DNA of 50,509 nt, from assembly GCA_900549645.1 (NCBI GenBank), contig URPD01000007.1, positions 1 to 50,509 of the forward strand. The letters run 5' to 3'. Both the position numbers and the translations under genes were made by a program. The DNA is from an uncultured Eubacteriales bacterium. GTDB lineage: Bacteria > Bacillota > Clostridia > Oscillospirales > Oscillospiraceae. Positions 40,261 through 49,264 of this stretch are shown in pieces (the first letter of the stretch is position 1; the number at the start of each line of letters is the position of its first letter). The notes under the pieces were generated by a model. The model ran no database searches. It was not told the DNA's origin and worked only from the letters and a program-made list of their open reading frames with translations.

Positions 40261-41144
40261 TTTACCTCGTTTATGCTTTCAAAGCCGTTGCCGAAAACGT
40301 TCTTCGCGTCGGTAACGATGAAGAATGCCTTCTCGTCGATATTCTTGACGGTGCGGCGTATCTCGGCGATCTGCGTGCGCTTGATGACGCACATGATGAC
40401 ATCCTTCTTGCGGTGAGAATACGCGCCCTCGCCCTCAAGAATGGTGACGCCGCGGTGGATGTGCCCGGTGGTTATCTGCTTGATAAGCTCGGCGCTGTTT
40501 TCGCTGATGATGTAGCAGATGCTGGAGTTGTCGATACCGTAGAGCACGAGGTCGACGACCTTGGTGACGACGAACATGGCGATGAGCGAGTACATCGCGC
40601 TCTCATATTTGTCGAGCACCAGCGCGTAGGCGGTGACGACGGACACGTCGATGATGAGAATGATGGTGCCGAAGTTTATATGCGGGTTCTTCTGCCGCAA
40701 AAACTTTGCGACGATATCTACGCCGCCGGTCGTTGCGCCGACGAAGAAGATAAGTCCGTAGCCGAAGCCCTTTATCACGCCGCCGATGATGCTGGCGAGC
40801 ATCGGGTCGTTCGTCAGGGATATGCCGGTCATGGCGAAGATATCGACAAACGCCGAGGAGAACACCGTCCCCGCGAGGGAGCCGATGAGAAACGGCAGGC
40901 CGAAGTGTTTCCACGCGATGAGAAACAGCGGCACGTTCATAATGATGGACATCATACCGACGGGGAAGCCGGTGAAGTGGTTGATGATCATCGAAATGCC
41001 GGTCACGCCGCCGGATACGATGTTGTTCGGGTACATGAAAAACTGGAAGCCCACCGCGTATATGGCGGAGCCGATGAAAATTACCAAATACTTGATGACA
41101 CGCTTGAACACCGCGTTCTGCGTTAAGCTGCTTATAGTTGCCAT
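40257..41144 (-). CDS. YitT family (DUF161/DUF2179) membrane protein
   Basis: About 295 aa. The N-terminal part has five helices with the family marks NNIVSGGVTGISMIINHFTG (about residues 40-60), GVIKGFGYGLIFFVGATTGGVDIVA (about 125-150) and NFGTIILIIDVSVV. The C-terminal about 80 residues are the cytosolic DUF2179 domain: TTGHIHRGVTILEGEGAYSH, KKDVIMCVIKRTQIAEIRR, ending DAKNVFGNGF. Start: ATG 41144 is chosen; a TTG at 41162 is possible. It begins 7 nt after the topoisomerase A stop and overlaps the next gene. Transported compound unknown. Confidence 0.9.
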   Translation of the reverse strand: MATISSLTQNAVFKRVIKYLVIFIGSAIYAVGFQFFMYPNNIVSGGVTGISMIINHFTGFPVGMMSIIMNVPLFLIAWKHFGLPFLIGSLAGTVFSSAFVDIFAMTGISLTNDPMLASIIGGVIKGFGYGLIFFVGATTGGVDIVAKFLRQKNPHINFGTIILIIDVSVVTAYALVLDKYESAMYSLIAMFVVTKVVDLVLYGIDNSSICYIISENSAELIKQITTGHIHRGVTILEGEGAYSHRKKDVIMCVIKRTQIAEIRRTVKNIDEKAFFIVTDAKNVFGNGFESINEVK

Positions 41145-41151
41145 AGCTGCA

Positions 41152-43392
41152 TCAATCCTCAATCATTGAAAGCTGCTGCTCTTCTCGGTCTTCGGGCTTG
41201 AGAATAGCCCCGGCGGCGGGAAGGGAGCGCACACGGTATCTGCTGATATTCTTTATCTGGGTCTCGCTGACGGGCACGGCGCGGACAAGCGCGCGCTTTG
41301 CCTTGAGGCTCATCACGCCGACGCCCTGAGTGGTGCGGCTGGTCTTGGTCTGGAGAAGGGAAGTGTTGAAAACAAGGGCGCGGTCGTCGCTCGAATAGCA
41401 GGCGATGTCCGTCTCCCCGGCAAGCGGGATGACCGCGGCGAGCGGGCTTTTGTCGGAATACGCGTTGACGAGCTTCTTGCGGTTGGTCTTGGTCTCGTAC
41501 GCGGAGCACTCAAGGCGCGCGGCCTTGCCGTTTTCGAACACCAGCAGAAGCTGGCGCTTGTAGTCTCCGGGCGCAACCATGGTCAGGACGTTCTCGCCGT
41601 CGTCCATCTGGAGCCTAGACGGCAGGTACACGCCGAGCGCGGAAGCCTTCGTCTCCTCCATGTCGGCAAGGCGCAGCTTGTATATCTGCTGCTTGTCGGT
41701 GAAAATCAGCAGGTCGCAGCGGTTGGAGGACTCAAGGCTTATGCGCAGAGAGTCGCCGTCCTTGTATTTCTGCTCGCCGCTCATTCGGAGCGACTGCGGG
41801 GTTATCTTCTTGAAGTAGCCCTCGCGGGACAGGAACAGCGTCACGGGGTAGTCCTCGACCTGCTCCTCCTCATCGTCGCCCTCCAGCTCGCTTGCGTAGA
41901 CGATGCTGCTTCTGCGCGGGACGGGGTACTTCTTGTTTATCGCCTTCAGCTCGTCGATGATGATGTTCTTGACCCGGCGGCGGCTTTGCAGCACGTCCTC
42001 AAGGTCGGCGATATCCTTTTCAAGCTCTTCAGTCTCCGCCGTGCGGCGCAGGATATATTCGCGGTTGATGTTGCGGAGCTTTATCTCCGCGACGTACTCC
42101 GCCTGAACCTGGTCTATCCCGAAGCCGACCATCAGGTTCGGCACGACCTCAGCCTCAAGCTCCGTGCCGCGGATGATCTCTATCGCCCGGTCGATATCGA
42201 GCAGGATACGCTCAAGACCTTGCAGAAGGTGCAGCTTCTCTTTTTTCTTCTCAAGCTCGTGGTACACGCGGCGGCGGACACATTCCGTGCGCCAAGCCGA
42301 CCACTCCTCAAGAATTTCCGCAACGCCCATCACGCGCGGGCTGCCGCCGACGAGGATGTTGAAGTTGCAGGAGAAGCTGTCCTGAAGCGTTGTGAGCCGG
42401 AAGAGCTTCTGCATCAGCTTTTCGGGGTCGACGCCGCGCTTTAGCTCAATGGCGATTTTCAGGCCGCCGAGGTCGGTTTCGTCGCGCATGTCGTTTATCT
42501 CGCGTATCTTGCCGGCCTTGATAAGCTCCGCCGCCTTGTCGATTATGGCCTCGGTCGTCGTCGTATAGGGTATCTCGTATACCTCGATGATGTTTTCCTT
42601 CGGCAGGTGCCGCCACTTTGCGCGCACCTTCACGCTGCCGCGGCCGGTCTTGTAGATGTTCTCCATGTCGGCGCGGTCGTAGACGATCTCGCCGCCGGTG
42701 GGGAAGTCGGGCGCGGGCATAGTGGAGATAATGTCGTGCTCCGGGTCACGCAGCCACGCTATCGTCGTCTCGCAGACCTCGTTGAGGTTGAAGCCGCAGA
42801 CCTGACTTGCCATACCGACCGCGATGCCGAGGTTTGCCGAGACGAGCACGTTCGGGAACGCCGTGGGCAGCAGACTCGGCTCCTGCATACTGCCGTCGTA
42901 GTTATCCACAAAGTCGACGGTACTGCGGTCGATATCGCGGAATATCTCTGCGCAGATCGGCGCGAGCTTGGCCTCGGTGTAACGCGAAGCGGCGTAGGAC
43001 ATGTCGCGGGAATAGACCTTGCCGAAGTTGCCCTTGGACTCCACAAACGGGGTCAGCAGCGCCTGATAGCCCGTCGAGAGACGCACCATAGTGTCGTATA
43101 TCGCGGCGTCGCCGTGCGGGTTGAGACGCATGGTCTGGCCGACGATGTTCGCGCTCTTCGTGCGCGCGCCGGTCAGCAGCCCCATTTTGTACATCGTGTA
43201 CAGCAGCTTCCGGTGCGAGGGCTTGAAGCCGTCTATCTCCGGTATTGCGCGCGACATGATAACGCTCATCGCGTAGGGCATGAAGTTCGTCTCCAGCGTT
43301 TCGGTTATGGGCTGCTCCAGTACCTCTGCGCGCAGGCCGACGACGTTCGGATTATTGAATTTTTTCGGTTCCTGTTCCTTTTTCTTAGCCAT
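41152..43392 (-). CDS. parC: Type IIA topoisomerase subunit A (ParC/GyrA family)
   Basis: A 746-aa DNA-cleaving subunit. The winged-helix domain has MPYAMSVIMSRAIPEIDGFK and KSANIVGQTMRLNPHGDAAIYDTMVRLS. The catalytic Tyr is in SYAASRYTEAKL (about residue 130). A coiled-coil region follows near 370-480, and the C-terminal part is a beta-pinwheel from about 510. The GyrA box (QRRGGKG) is absent and the length is nearer ParC, so I favour a topoisomerase IV-type subunit; a divergent second gyrase set is possible. In the quinolone-determining region HGDS of typical enzymes reads HGDA here. Cotranscribed with the B subunit through a small zinc-ribbon gene. Confidence 0.85.
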   Translation of the reverse strand: MAKKKEQEPKKFNNPNVVGLRAEVLEQPITETLETNFMPYAMSVIMSRAIPEIDGFKPSHRKLLYTMYKMGLLTGARTKSANIVGQTMRLNPHGDAAIYDTMVRLSTGYQALLTPFVESKGNFGKVYSRDMSYAASRYTEAKLAPICAEIFRDIDRSTVDFVDNYDGSMQEPSLLPTAFPNVLVSANLGIAVGMASQVCGFNLNEVCETTIAWLRDPEHDIISTMPAPDFPTGGEIVYDRADMENIYKTGRGSVKVRAKWRHLPKENIIEVYEIPYTTTTEAIIDKAAELIKAGKIREINDMRDETDLGGLKIAIELKRGVDPEKLMQKLFRLTTLQDSFSCNFNILVGGSPRVMGVAEILEEWSAWRTECVRRRVYHELEKKKEKLHLLQGLERILLDIDRAIEIIRGTELEAEVVPNLMVGFGIDQVQAEYVAEIKLRNINREYILRRTAETEELEKDIADLEDVLQSRRRVKNIIIDELKAINKKYPVPRRSSIVYASELEGDDEEEQVEDYPVTLFLSREGYFKKITPQSLRMSGEQKYKDGDSLRISLESSNRCDLLIFTDKQQIYKLRLADMEETKASALGVYLPSRLQMDDGENVLTMVAPGDYKRQLLLVFENGKAARLECSAYETKTNRKKLVNAYSDKSPLAAVIPLAGETDIACYSSDDRALVFNTSLLQTKTSRTTQGVGVMSLKAKRALVRAVPVSETQIKNISRYRVRSLPAAGAILKPEDREEQQLSMIED

Positions 43393-43398
43393 AGCGGA

Positions 43399-43689
43399 TT
43401 ATCTTCTCTTCTTGATCTTCTTGCCAGTTGCCAGATTCCTGTGGCAGCGCGGGCAGTCCTTGACGGCGAGCACGCCGAGCATGATGTGCTTGCCGCAGTA
43501 GGGGCAGCGGCAGAACTGGTAGACGCAGATTATCGTGCCGACGAATATCGCCGCCGTCAGCGCCACGAAGCCGAACTGATAGTACGAGCCTTCGGGGCAC
43601 AGCAGGCTTATCACACAGCACACGCTCGCCGCGATGACAAGGCGGATAGCAAGCTTTCTGCCGTATTCAAACGAATTTCCTGAATTCAT
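43399..43689 (-). CDS. Small zinc-ribbon membrane protein between topoisomerase subunits
   Basis: A 96-aa protein with two hydrophobic helices (about residues 12-31 and 38-58) followed by a zinc ribbon with two CxxC knuckles (CRCPYCGKHIMLGVLAVKDC then CPRCHRN) and a basic tail (KKIKKRR). AGGAG precedes the ATG. It lies between the B and A subunit genes with short gaps on both sides, so it is transcribed with them. Function unknown; the cytoplasmic ribbon with basic tail could touch nucleic acid or the topoisomerase, but this is guesswork from position. Confidence 0.75.
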   Translation of the reverse strand: MNSGNSFEYGRKLAIRLVIAASVCCVISLLCPEGSYYQFGFVALTAAIFVGTIICVYQFCRCPYCGKHIMLGVLAVKDCPRCHRNLATGKKIKKRR

Positions 43690-43717
43690 AGTTTTCTCCT
43701 GTATCTCTAAGTTCTAT

Positions 43718-45712
43718 TTATGACAGATCGGCCATATCGAGGTACTTGTGCCCCTCAAGGGCGATGTGCTCCTTGCGCCCGGCGAGATCGTCGCCAAGCA
43801 GCAGGTCGAAGCTCTTCGCCATCAGCTCCGCGTCCTCAGGCATCACGCGGATGAGACGCCGCGTCTCCGGGTTCATCGTCGTCATCCACATCATGTCCGG
43901 ATCGTTCTCACCGAGACCTTTACTGCGGCTGATGCTGGCCTTCGCGCCGTTGAGCGAATCGATTATCTCGGCCTTCTCGCGGTCGGAATAGGCAAAGTAG
44001 GTCTTGCCCTTGCTCTCAATTTCGTACAGCGGCGACTCCGCGATGTACACGTAGCCCTCGCGGATAAGCGTCGGCACGAGGCGGTATAGCATAGTGAGAA
44101 TGAGGGTGCGTATCTGGAAGCCGTCGACGTCGGCGTCGGTGCAGATGATGACCTTGCTCCAGCGGAGAGTATTTATATCGAAGCTTGAAAGCTCCTTGGT
44201 GTGCTTGTCCTTGACCTCGACCCCACAGCCGAGCACTTTCATAAGATCGGTTATGACGTCGCTCTTGAAGATGCGGACGTAGTCGGCCTTGAGGCAGTTG
44301 AGTATTTTGCCGCGGACTGGCATGATGCCCTGGAATTCCGCGTCGCGCGAGAGCTTGCAGGCGCCGAGTGCGGAGTCGCCCTCGACGATGTATATCTCGC
44401 GGCGTTCCGGCTCGCGGCTGCGGCAGTCGACAAATTTCTGTACGCGGTTTGCGATGTCGATGTTGCCGGAAAGCTTTTTCTTCATGCCGATGCGCGCGCG
44501 CTCCGCCGTCTCGCGGCTGCGCTTGTTTATCAGCACCTGCTCCGCCACGCGGTCGGCCTCTGGCTTGTTCTCGATGAAGTATATCTCCAGCCGCTCTTTG
44601 AAAAATTCAGTCATTGCAGTCTGGATGAATTTGTTGTTGATGGCCTTCTTTGTCTGGTTCTCGTAGGAGGTCTGCGTCGAGAAGCAGTTCGTGACGAGGA
44701 CGAGGCAGTCCTGCACGTCCTGAAACTTTATCGCGCTCTCGTTTTTCTGGTACTTGCCCTGCTTTTTGATGTACGCGTCTATCGCGTAGGTGAACGCTGT
44801 GCGGACGGCCTTGTCGGGCGCGCCGCCGTTTTCGAGCCATGAGGAGTTGTGGTAATACTCCAGCGCGGTCACGCGGTTCGAGAAGCAGAAGGCGGCGGAA
44901 AGCTTGACCTTGTATTCGGGCTTGTCCTCGCGGTCACGGCCTTTGCGCTCGGCGGAGATGAACTCCGGCTGGGTCAGCGGGTTCTCGCCCGCAAGCTCCG
45001 CGACATAGTCCTTGATGCCGTTTTCGTAGAGAAAATCGCGCGTCTCGAACTTGCCGTTTTTCTGTATCCTCAGCCGGAAGGTGACTCCTGCGTTGACGAC
45101 GGCCTGCCGGTGCAGCATGTTCGCAAAGTGCTCCTCCGGAATGTCGATATCCGTGAACACCTCGATATCCGGCCGCCAGCGGATGAGCGTACCGGTCTTC
45201 TTCCGGTCGGCAGGCTCTGTGATAAGCTCCTGCCCCTTCTTGCCGCAGACCTTGCCCTTCTTGAAGTGCAGCTGATATTTGTTCCCGTCGCGCCAGACGG
45301 TCACGTCCATGTATTCCGACGAATACTGCGTGGCGCAGGTTCCCAGACCGTTGAGGCCGAGGGAATATTCATAGTCGCCGCCGTCGGAGTTTTTGTATTT
45401 GCCGCCGGCGTACAGCTCGCAGAAAACCAGCTCCCAGTTATAGCGCTTCTCGATCGGGTTCCAGTCCACGGGACAGCCGCGGCCGGAGTCCTCGACCTCA
45501 ATGGACTTGTCCTCATAATATGTCAGCGTTATGAGGCTGCCGTTACCCTCGCGAGCCTCGTCAATGGCGTTGGAGAGGATCTCAAAGGCGGCGTGCTCAC
45601 AGCCGTCTATCCCGTCCGAGCCGAAGATGACGCCGGGACGCTTGCGGACTCTGTCCGCGCCCTTGAGGGCGACTATGCTTTCGTTGCCGTATTGTGCGGT
45701 GCTTTTGCTCAT
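43718..45712 (-). CDS. parE: Type IIA topoisomerase subunit B (ParE/GyrB family)
   Basis: A 664-aa ATPase subunit. GHKL ATP site: HAAFEILSNAIDEAREGNGS (Asn and Glu), DSGRGCPVDW, GLNGLGTCATQYSS. The transducer domain follows, then TOPRIM: YIVEGDSALGACKLSRDAEF (catalytic Glu), MPVRGKILNCLKA, and ICTDADVDGFQIRTLILTML with the DxDxD metal site. It ends in the usual C-terminal wing (SRSKGLGENDPDMMWMTTMN). Sequence is divergent from textbook GyrB (PVDWN instead of PVxxH), which supports an accessory or topoisomerase IV-type enzyme. ATG 45712 has AAAGGT upstream. First gene of the operon with the zinc-ribbon, ParC-like, YitT and transglutaminase-like genes. Confidence 0.87.
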   Translation of the reverse strand: MSKSTAQYGNESIVALKGADRVRKRPGVIFGSDGIDGCEHAAFEILSNAIDEAREGNGSLITLTYYEDKSIEVEDSGRGCPVDWNPIEKRYNWELVFCELYAGGKYKNSDGGDYEYSLGLNGLGTCATQYSSEYMDVTVWRDGNKYQLHFKKGKVCGKKGQELITEPADRKKTGTLIRWRPDIEVFTDIDIPEEHFANMLHRQAVVNAGVTFRLRIQKNGKFETRDFLYENGIKDYVAELAGENPLTQPEFISAERKGRDREDKPEYKVKLSAAFCFSNRVTALEYYHNSSWLENGGAPDKAVRTAFTYAIDAYIKKQGKYQKNESAIKFQDVQDCLVLVTNCFSTQTSYENQTKKAINNKFIQTAMTEFFKERLEIYFIENKPEADRVAEQVLINKRSRETAERARIGMKKKLSGNIDIANRVQKFVDCRSREPERREIYIVEGDSALGACKLSRDAEFQGIMPVRGKILNCLKADYVRIFKSDVITDLMKVLGCGVEVKDKHTKELSSFDINTLRWSKVIICTDADVDGFQIRTLILTMLYRLVPTLIREGYVYIAESPLYEIESKGKTYFAYSDREKAEIIDSLNGAKASISRSKGLGENDPDMMWMTTMNPETRRLIRVMPEDAELMAKSFDLLLGDDLAGRKEHIALEGHKYLDMADLS

Positions 45713-45899
45713 GTTTTCTGACCTTTCAACCAATACTTACCGGACGCGGCGGAAACCGGTGCTCCGCCTGTCCGCGCTGCACCCGATCCGCGCCTTCGCG
45801 CTGCAATGTGGGCGCATTAAAAACCCATTTTAACTTAAACAGTATAACTCACCCTGCGGAAAATTTCAAGCCGCGGAGCCAGTTTCTTCCCAATTTCGC

Positions 45900-45927
45900 G
45901 CCGGAATGTGTAATTCCGGCTTGTTTT
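45900..45927 (+). terminator. Hairpin with T-run in the divergent gap
   Basis: GCCGGAAT, GTGTA loop, ATTCCGGC, then TTGTTTT. It points along the plus strand although no plus-strand gene ends nearby, so it may insulate the following promoter or act on antisense RNA. Confidence 0.5.
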
Positions 45928-45970
45928 CCGCTTATCTTTTTTAACTTTTCTTTATATTTATCCCCGCGCC

Positions 45971-45999
45971 TTGACGTAAAATGCCGGATATAATATAAT
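45971..45999 (+). promoter_or_regulatory. Promoter of the DnaJ-C/transglutaminase operon
   Basis: TTGACG (45971-45976), 17-nt spacer, perfect TATAAT (45994-45999), about 35 nt before the start codon at 46035. The rest of the 321-bp divergent gap shows only the hairpin at 45900-45927. Confidence 0.85.
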
Positions 46000-46034
46000 A
46001 TACAATTGTGTTATTATGGAAAAAGAGGTGGAGC

Positions 46035-47621
46035 ATGGTTTGTCCAAGCTGCGGCTTTAAAACTGAACATGATTTCTCCACCTGCCCGAACTGCGGGCGC
46101 GCGCCCGCACCGCGCAGGCGCACGGTGCGCTGCCTGCTGAGGCTGACGCCGGACGAGGCGCGTAACGGCGCGCGGCGGCGCATCCGCCTGCCGGGGCGCG
46201 AGGAGCCACTGCGGCTGAAGCTGCCGCAGGGACTTCAGGATGGGGACGTGCTGGAGCTTGATGGGATAAGGCTGAAAAGCGGCGGAGCGGAGCTTATCGT
46301 GAAGCTGCTGATGACCGTTGAGATAGTCGCCCCTCGCCCCGCGCCGGTTCCCGCCGCGCAGCCTGCCAAGCCCAAGACTGCGGACAAGCCGAAGCGCGAG
46401 CGCGGCTATACGGCGTTCGCTGTGCGGTCGGTTTTCGTGCTGCTGCTGTGCGCGGCGCTGGTCTGCGCGTTCATCGTGGGGCGCGTCGGGCTGAAGAGGG
46501 AAGACCTGCCGGAGCTGAGTCTGCCGTCCGCGTCGGAGCTTCTGAGCCGCATCGTGCCGTCGGCTTCGCCGTCCACAGCGGACGGGAACGTGCGGGAGCT
46601 TGCCGCGCAGGAGATATGGCGCTTTGACCGGCGCGGATACCTCAATCAGCTGGACGACCGGCTTCTGGAGGATGTGCTCGCAATATACCGCGCGGCGATG
46701 AATTTCGAGAGCGAGGCCGTGCTGCCTAATAAGCTCACGGAGCGCGAGCTGATATCCATATGCAATCTCATGGCGCTTGACTGCACTGAGCTTATCCAGA
46801 CCGATCTGTTCTCGAAGCGCTGGGAGCACGACGGCTCAGGCAAGGTCACACGGCTGAAGCTCAGCTACGTCATGTCCGCGGAGGAGTACGAGCCTGCGCG
46901 CGCCGAGTGTCAGGCGCTCGCCGAACAGCTCGCGTACGAGACTGAGGGCATGAGCGATATCAACCGCGAGCTGTACGTATATGACTACATCATCGCAAAC
47001 TGCGTCTATGACCGCGGCGGCACACACGCGTTCTCGCCGTACGGAGTGTTCTCCGGGCACAGCGCGAAGTGCGACGGGTTCAGCAAGGCCATGAAATGGG
47101 CGCTGGACGAGATGGGCATGGACTGCCAGTGCGTCTCCGGCGCGTACATCGGGCGTGACGACGGGCATACATGGTGCACCGTTCGCCTCGGCGACAACTG
47201 GTACGACGTGGACGTGACAGCGGACGTTAGCCAGAGCGGGCAGTGGCAGCCGGTGAGCCGGGGAGCGGTGAACATCGCGTCCGGCTGGGTCAGGAGCCAG
47301 TTTGAACCGGACGAGGGGCTTGACCTCGTGAATGTGCCGGAGGGCGCGGACATGTCGCAGAGCGCGCATGTGCTCGACGGGACGTTCATTTACGCCGGTG
47401 AGGACATCGCCTCGCGCTTTGACGCGCTTCTGAGCGCCTACTGCTCATACGGCGGCTCGGTGTGCTTCCAGATAGAGAGCGCGGAGGATTACGAATATAT
47501 CAAGGCGAACATGGACTGGATGCTCACGGGCTGGTTCGACCGCAATCTCTGGGGCACATGGAACTATCAGACATGGTATTCTGACGCCTACCGCACAATG
47601 ACCGTATCCATTTCCAGCTGA
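46035..47621 (+). CDS. Zinc ribbon / DnaJ-C-like / membrane / transglutaminase-like protein
   Basis: A 528-aa multidomain protein. Residues 1-25: zinc ribbon with CPSCGF and CPNCGR. Residues 30-100 resemble the DnaJ C-terminal substrate-binding domain: LTPDEARNGARRRIRLPGRE, then LKLPQGLQDGDVLELDGIRL. A Pro/Ala/Lys linker precedes one membrane helix (about 135-155). The outer part has a transglutaminase-like domain: YDYIIANCVYDR, HSAKCDGFSKAMKWALDEMG with an intact Cys, DDGHTWCTVRLGDNWYDVDV with His and Asp. So the active-site triad is complete. Ribosome binding site AGAGGTGGAG. The domain combination is unusual: a cytoplasmic chaperone-like module tied to an extracellular cysteine enzyme. First of four plus-strand genes. 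Confidence 0.8.
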   Translation: MVCPSCGFKTEHDFSTCPNCGRAPAPRRRTVRCLLRLTPDEARNGARRRIRLPGREEPLRLKLPQGLQDGDVLELDGIRLKSGGAELIVKLLMTVEIVAPRPAPVPAAQPAKPKTADKPKRERGYTAFAVRSVFVLLLCAALVCAFIVGRVGLKREDLPELSLPSASELLSRIVPSASPSTADGNVRELAAQEIWRFDRRGYLNQLDDRLLEDVLAIYRAAMNFESEAVLPNKLTERELISICNLMALDCTELIQTDLFSKRWEHDGSGKVTRLKLSYVMSAEEYEPARAECQALAEQLAYETEGMSDINRELYVYDYIIANCVYDRGGTHAFSPYGVFSGHSAKCDGFSKAMKWALDEMGMDCQCVSGAYIGRDDGHTWCTVRLGDNWYDVDVTADVSQSGQWQPVSRGAVNIASGWVRSQFEPDEGLDLVNVPEGADMSQSAHVLDGTFIYAGEDIASRFDALLSAYCSYGGSVCFQIESAEDYEYIKANMDWMLTGWFDRNLWGTWNYQTWYSDAYRTMTVSISS

Positions 47622-47658
47622 GACCGGACGGCCGCAAGGCCATATAAAGGACTTACAC

Positions 47659-48069
47659 ATGAAAAAATTCTTTGACCCAAGTATGCTTCGCTTCCTGCTG
47701 GTGGGCGTGGTGAACACGCTGGTCGGCGCGGGAATAATGTTCCTGCTGTATAATCTGGCCGGCTGCTCCTACTGGCTAAGCTCCGCGGCGAACTACATCG
47801 TCGGCGGCGTAGTCAGCTATTTTCTCAATAAGTATTATACCTTCAAAAACACCGAGCGCTCGTGGCGGCAGGTTCTCCGTTTCGCGCTGAACGTGGCGGT
47901 GTGCTGGCTGTTGGCCTACGGCATCGCAAAGCCGCTGGCTCTGCGGCTGCTCGCGGGCTTCGACGAGAAGCTTCAGACCAACGCCGCGATGCTGGCGGGT
48001 CTGTGCCTCTACACCGCGCTCAATTACCTTGGCCAACGCTTCTTCGCGTTCCGGGCAAAGGAGGACTGA
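47659..48069 (+). CDS. GtrA-family membrane protein
   Basis: A 136-aa protein with four helices of the GtrA type, which help move lipid-linked sugars across the membrane for wall or surface glycosylation. MLRFLLVGVVNTLVGAGIMF at the start and ANYIVGGVVSYFLNKYYTFK in the second helix with its conserved NKxxTF motif are diagnostic. It ends in RFFAFRAKED. It follows the transglutaminase-like gene by 37 nt and precedes a small export-family gene by 3 nt. No glycosyltransferase is adjacent. Confidence 0.92.
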   Translation: MKKFFDPSMLRFLLVGVVNTLVGAGIMFLLYNLAGCSYWLSSAANYIVGGVVSYFLNKYYTFKNTERSWRQVLRFALNVAVCWLLAYGIAKPLALRLLAGFDEKLQTNAAMLAGLCLYTALNYLGQRFFAFRAKED

Positions 48070-48072
48070 CCC

Positions 48073-48555
48073 ATGCTTGAATGGTTCACCGGCACGATAG
48101 CCGGGAAGTTTATCTCGACCTTTTTCATTTCCATGCTCCCCGTCGTGGAACTGCGTCTCGGCCTGCCGTACGGCATCGCGCTGGGGCTGGATTACCCGTT
48201 GGCGCTGACGGCGGCGGTGCTCGGCAATATGCTGCCGGTGCCGTTCATAATCCTGTTCATCAGGCAGATTTTCGCGTGGATGCGGCGGCATATGCCGAAG
48301 CTCGACGGCTTTGTCGCAAAGCTTGAGACCAAAGCGCATCTCAAGGGCGAATCGGTGCAGAAGTACGGCCCCTTGGGGCTGCTGATCTTTGTCGCCATCC
48401 CGCTGCCCGGCACGGGCGCGTGGACTGGGGCGCTGGTCGCGGCGCTGCTGGATATGCGGATGCGTAAGGCCGTGCCGAGTATCCTGCTCGGCGTACTTAT
48501 CGCGGCCGGGATAATGACGGCGCTCACCTTCGGGGTCATCCATATCGCAGGGTGA
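48073..48555 (+). CDS. Small multidrug export family protein (COG2426)
   Basis: A 160-aa membrane protein of the Sm_multidrug_ex family. FISMLPVVELRLGLPYGIAL (about residues 19-38) holds the conserved PxxExRxxxPxG motif; AVLGNMLPVPFIILF and AIPLPGTGAWTGALVAALLD are the other family blocks. About five helices. The family name is historical; substrates are not established. Its ATG lies 3 nt after the GtrA stop, so the genes are coupled. Confidence 0.9.
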   Translation: MLEWFTGTIAGKFISTFFISMLPVVELRLGLPYGIALGLDYPLALTAAVLGNMLPVPFIILFIRQIFAWMRRHMPKLDGFVAKLETKAHLKGESVQKYGPLGLLIFVAIPLPGTGAWTGALVAALLDMRMRKAVPSILLGVLIAAGIMTALTFGVIHIAG

Positions 48556-48559
48556 TTGC

Positions 48560-49237
48560 ATGAGCGTCTTTGCGATAAAGCTTGCGGCGATGCTTGCCAT
48601 GCTCATAGACCACTGCGCCTATGTGCTGGATCCGCCGCATTATTTCCTACTGCGCTGCATAGGGCGCATCGCGTTCCCGCTGTACTGCTTCCTCATCGTC
48701 AACGGCCTTGAGCACACGCACGACCGGCGGCGCTACCTAGCGCGGATGCTGATATTTGCGGCGATCTCACAGCTGCCGTTTGCGATGGCGTTTTACCCCG
48801 GCGAGAGCGTTTTAACCGGGCTGAACGTATTCTTCACGCTGGCCGCGGGGCTTGCGTTCTCAATGCTCTATGCCTCGCGCAGTGTGCGGGCCGGGAAGTG
48901 GTACGCATTCGCCGCCGTCACACTGCTCTACGCTATCGCCGTTTTGCCGAACTCTGACTATGGCTTCGGCGGCGCGGCGCTGATCTTCCTGCTGTACATA
49001 TGCCGGCAGAAAAGAGCAATCCAGATCGCGGCGCTGTGGCTGTGGTGCCTGTGGCAGTATGCGTTTGAGCTTGGAAGCTGGGCGATGTGCGCGTTCGCGG
49101 CAGCCGCCGCGATACCGATGCTGCTGTATAACGGCCGCCGCGGGCCGGGACTGAAGTGGCTGTTCTACGGCTTCTATCCCACGCATCTGCTGATACTCGG
49201 CCTGTATGCCTGCGGCATCTGGCCGTGTGCGGATTGA
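48560..49237 (+). CDS. TraX-family membrane protein
   Basis: A 225-aa protein of the TraX family with eight or so helices. The N-terminal IKLAAMLAMLIDHCAYVLDP and RCIGRIAFPLYCFLIVNGLE blocks are diagnostic; the C-terminus has FYGFYPTHLLILGLYA, the usual YPxHL motif. In F plasmids TraX acetylates pilin; chromosomal Firmicute homologues are thought to be membrane acyltransferases for surface components. It is the last gene of the plus-strand operon; no terminator lies directly after it and a MITE-like element follows. Confidence 0.9.
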   Translation: MSVFAIKLAAMLAMLIDHCAYVLDPPHYFLLRCIGRIAFPLYCFLIVNGLEHTHDRRRYLARMLIFAAISQLPFAMAFYPGESVLTGLNVFFTLAAGLAFSMLYASRSVRAGKWYAFAAVTLLYAIAVLPNSDYGFGGAALIFLLYICRQKRAIQIAALWLWCLWQYAFELGSWAMCAFAAAAAIPMLLYNGRRGPGLKWLFYGFYPTHLLILGLYACGIWPCAD

Positions 49238-49264
49238 CATCGGAAAGCCATGTTACTATAATAA

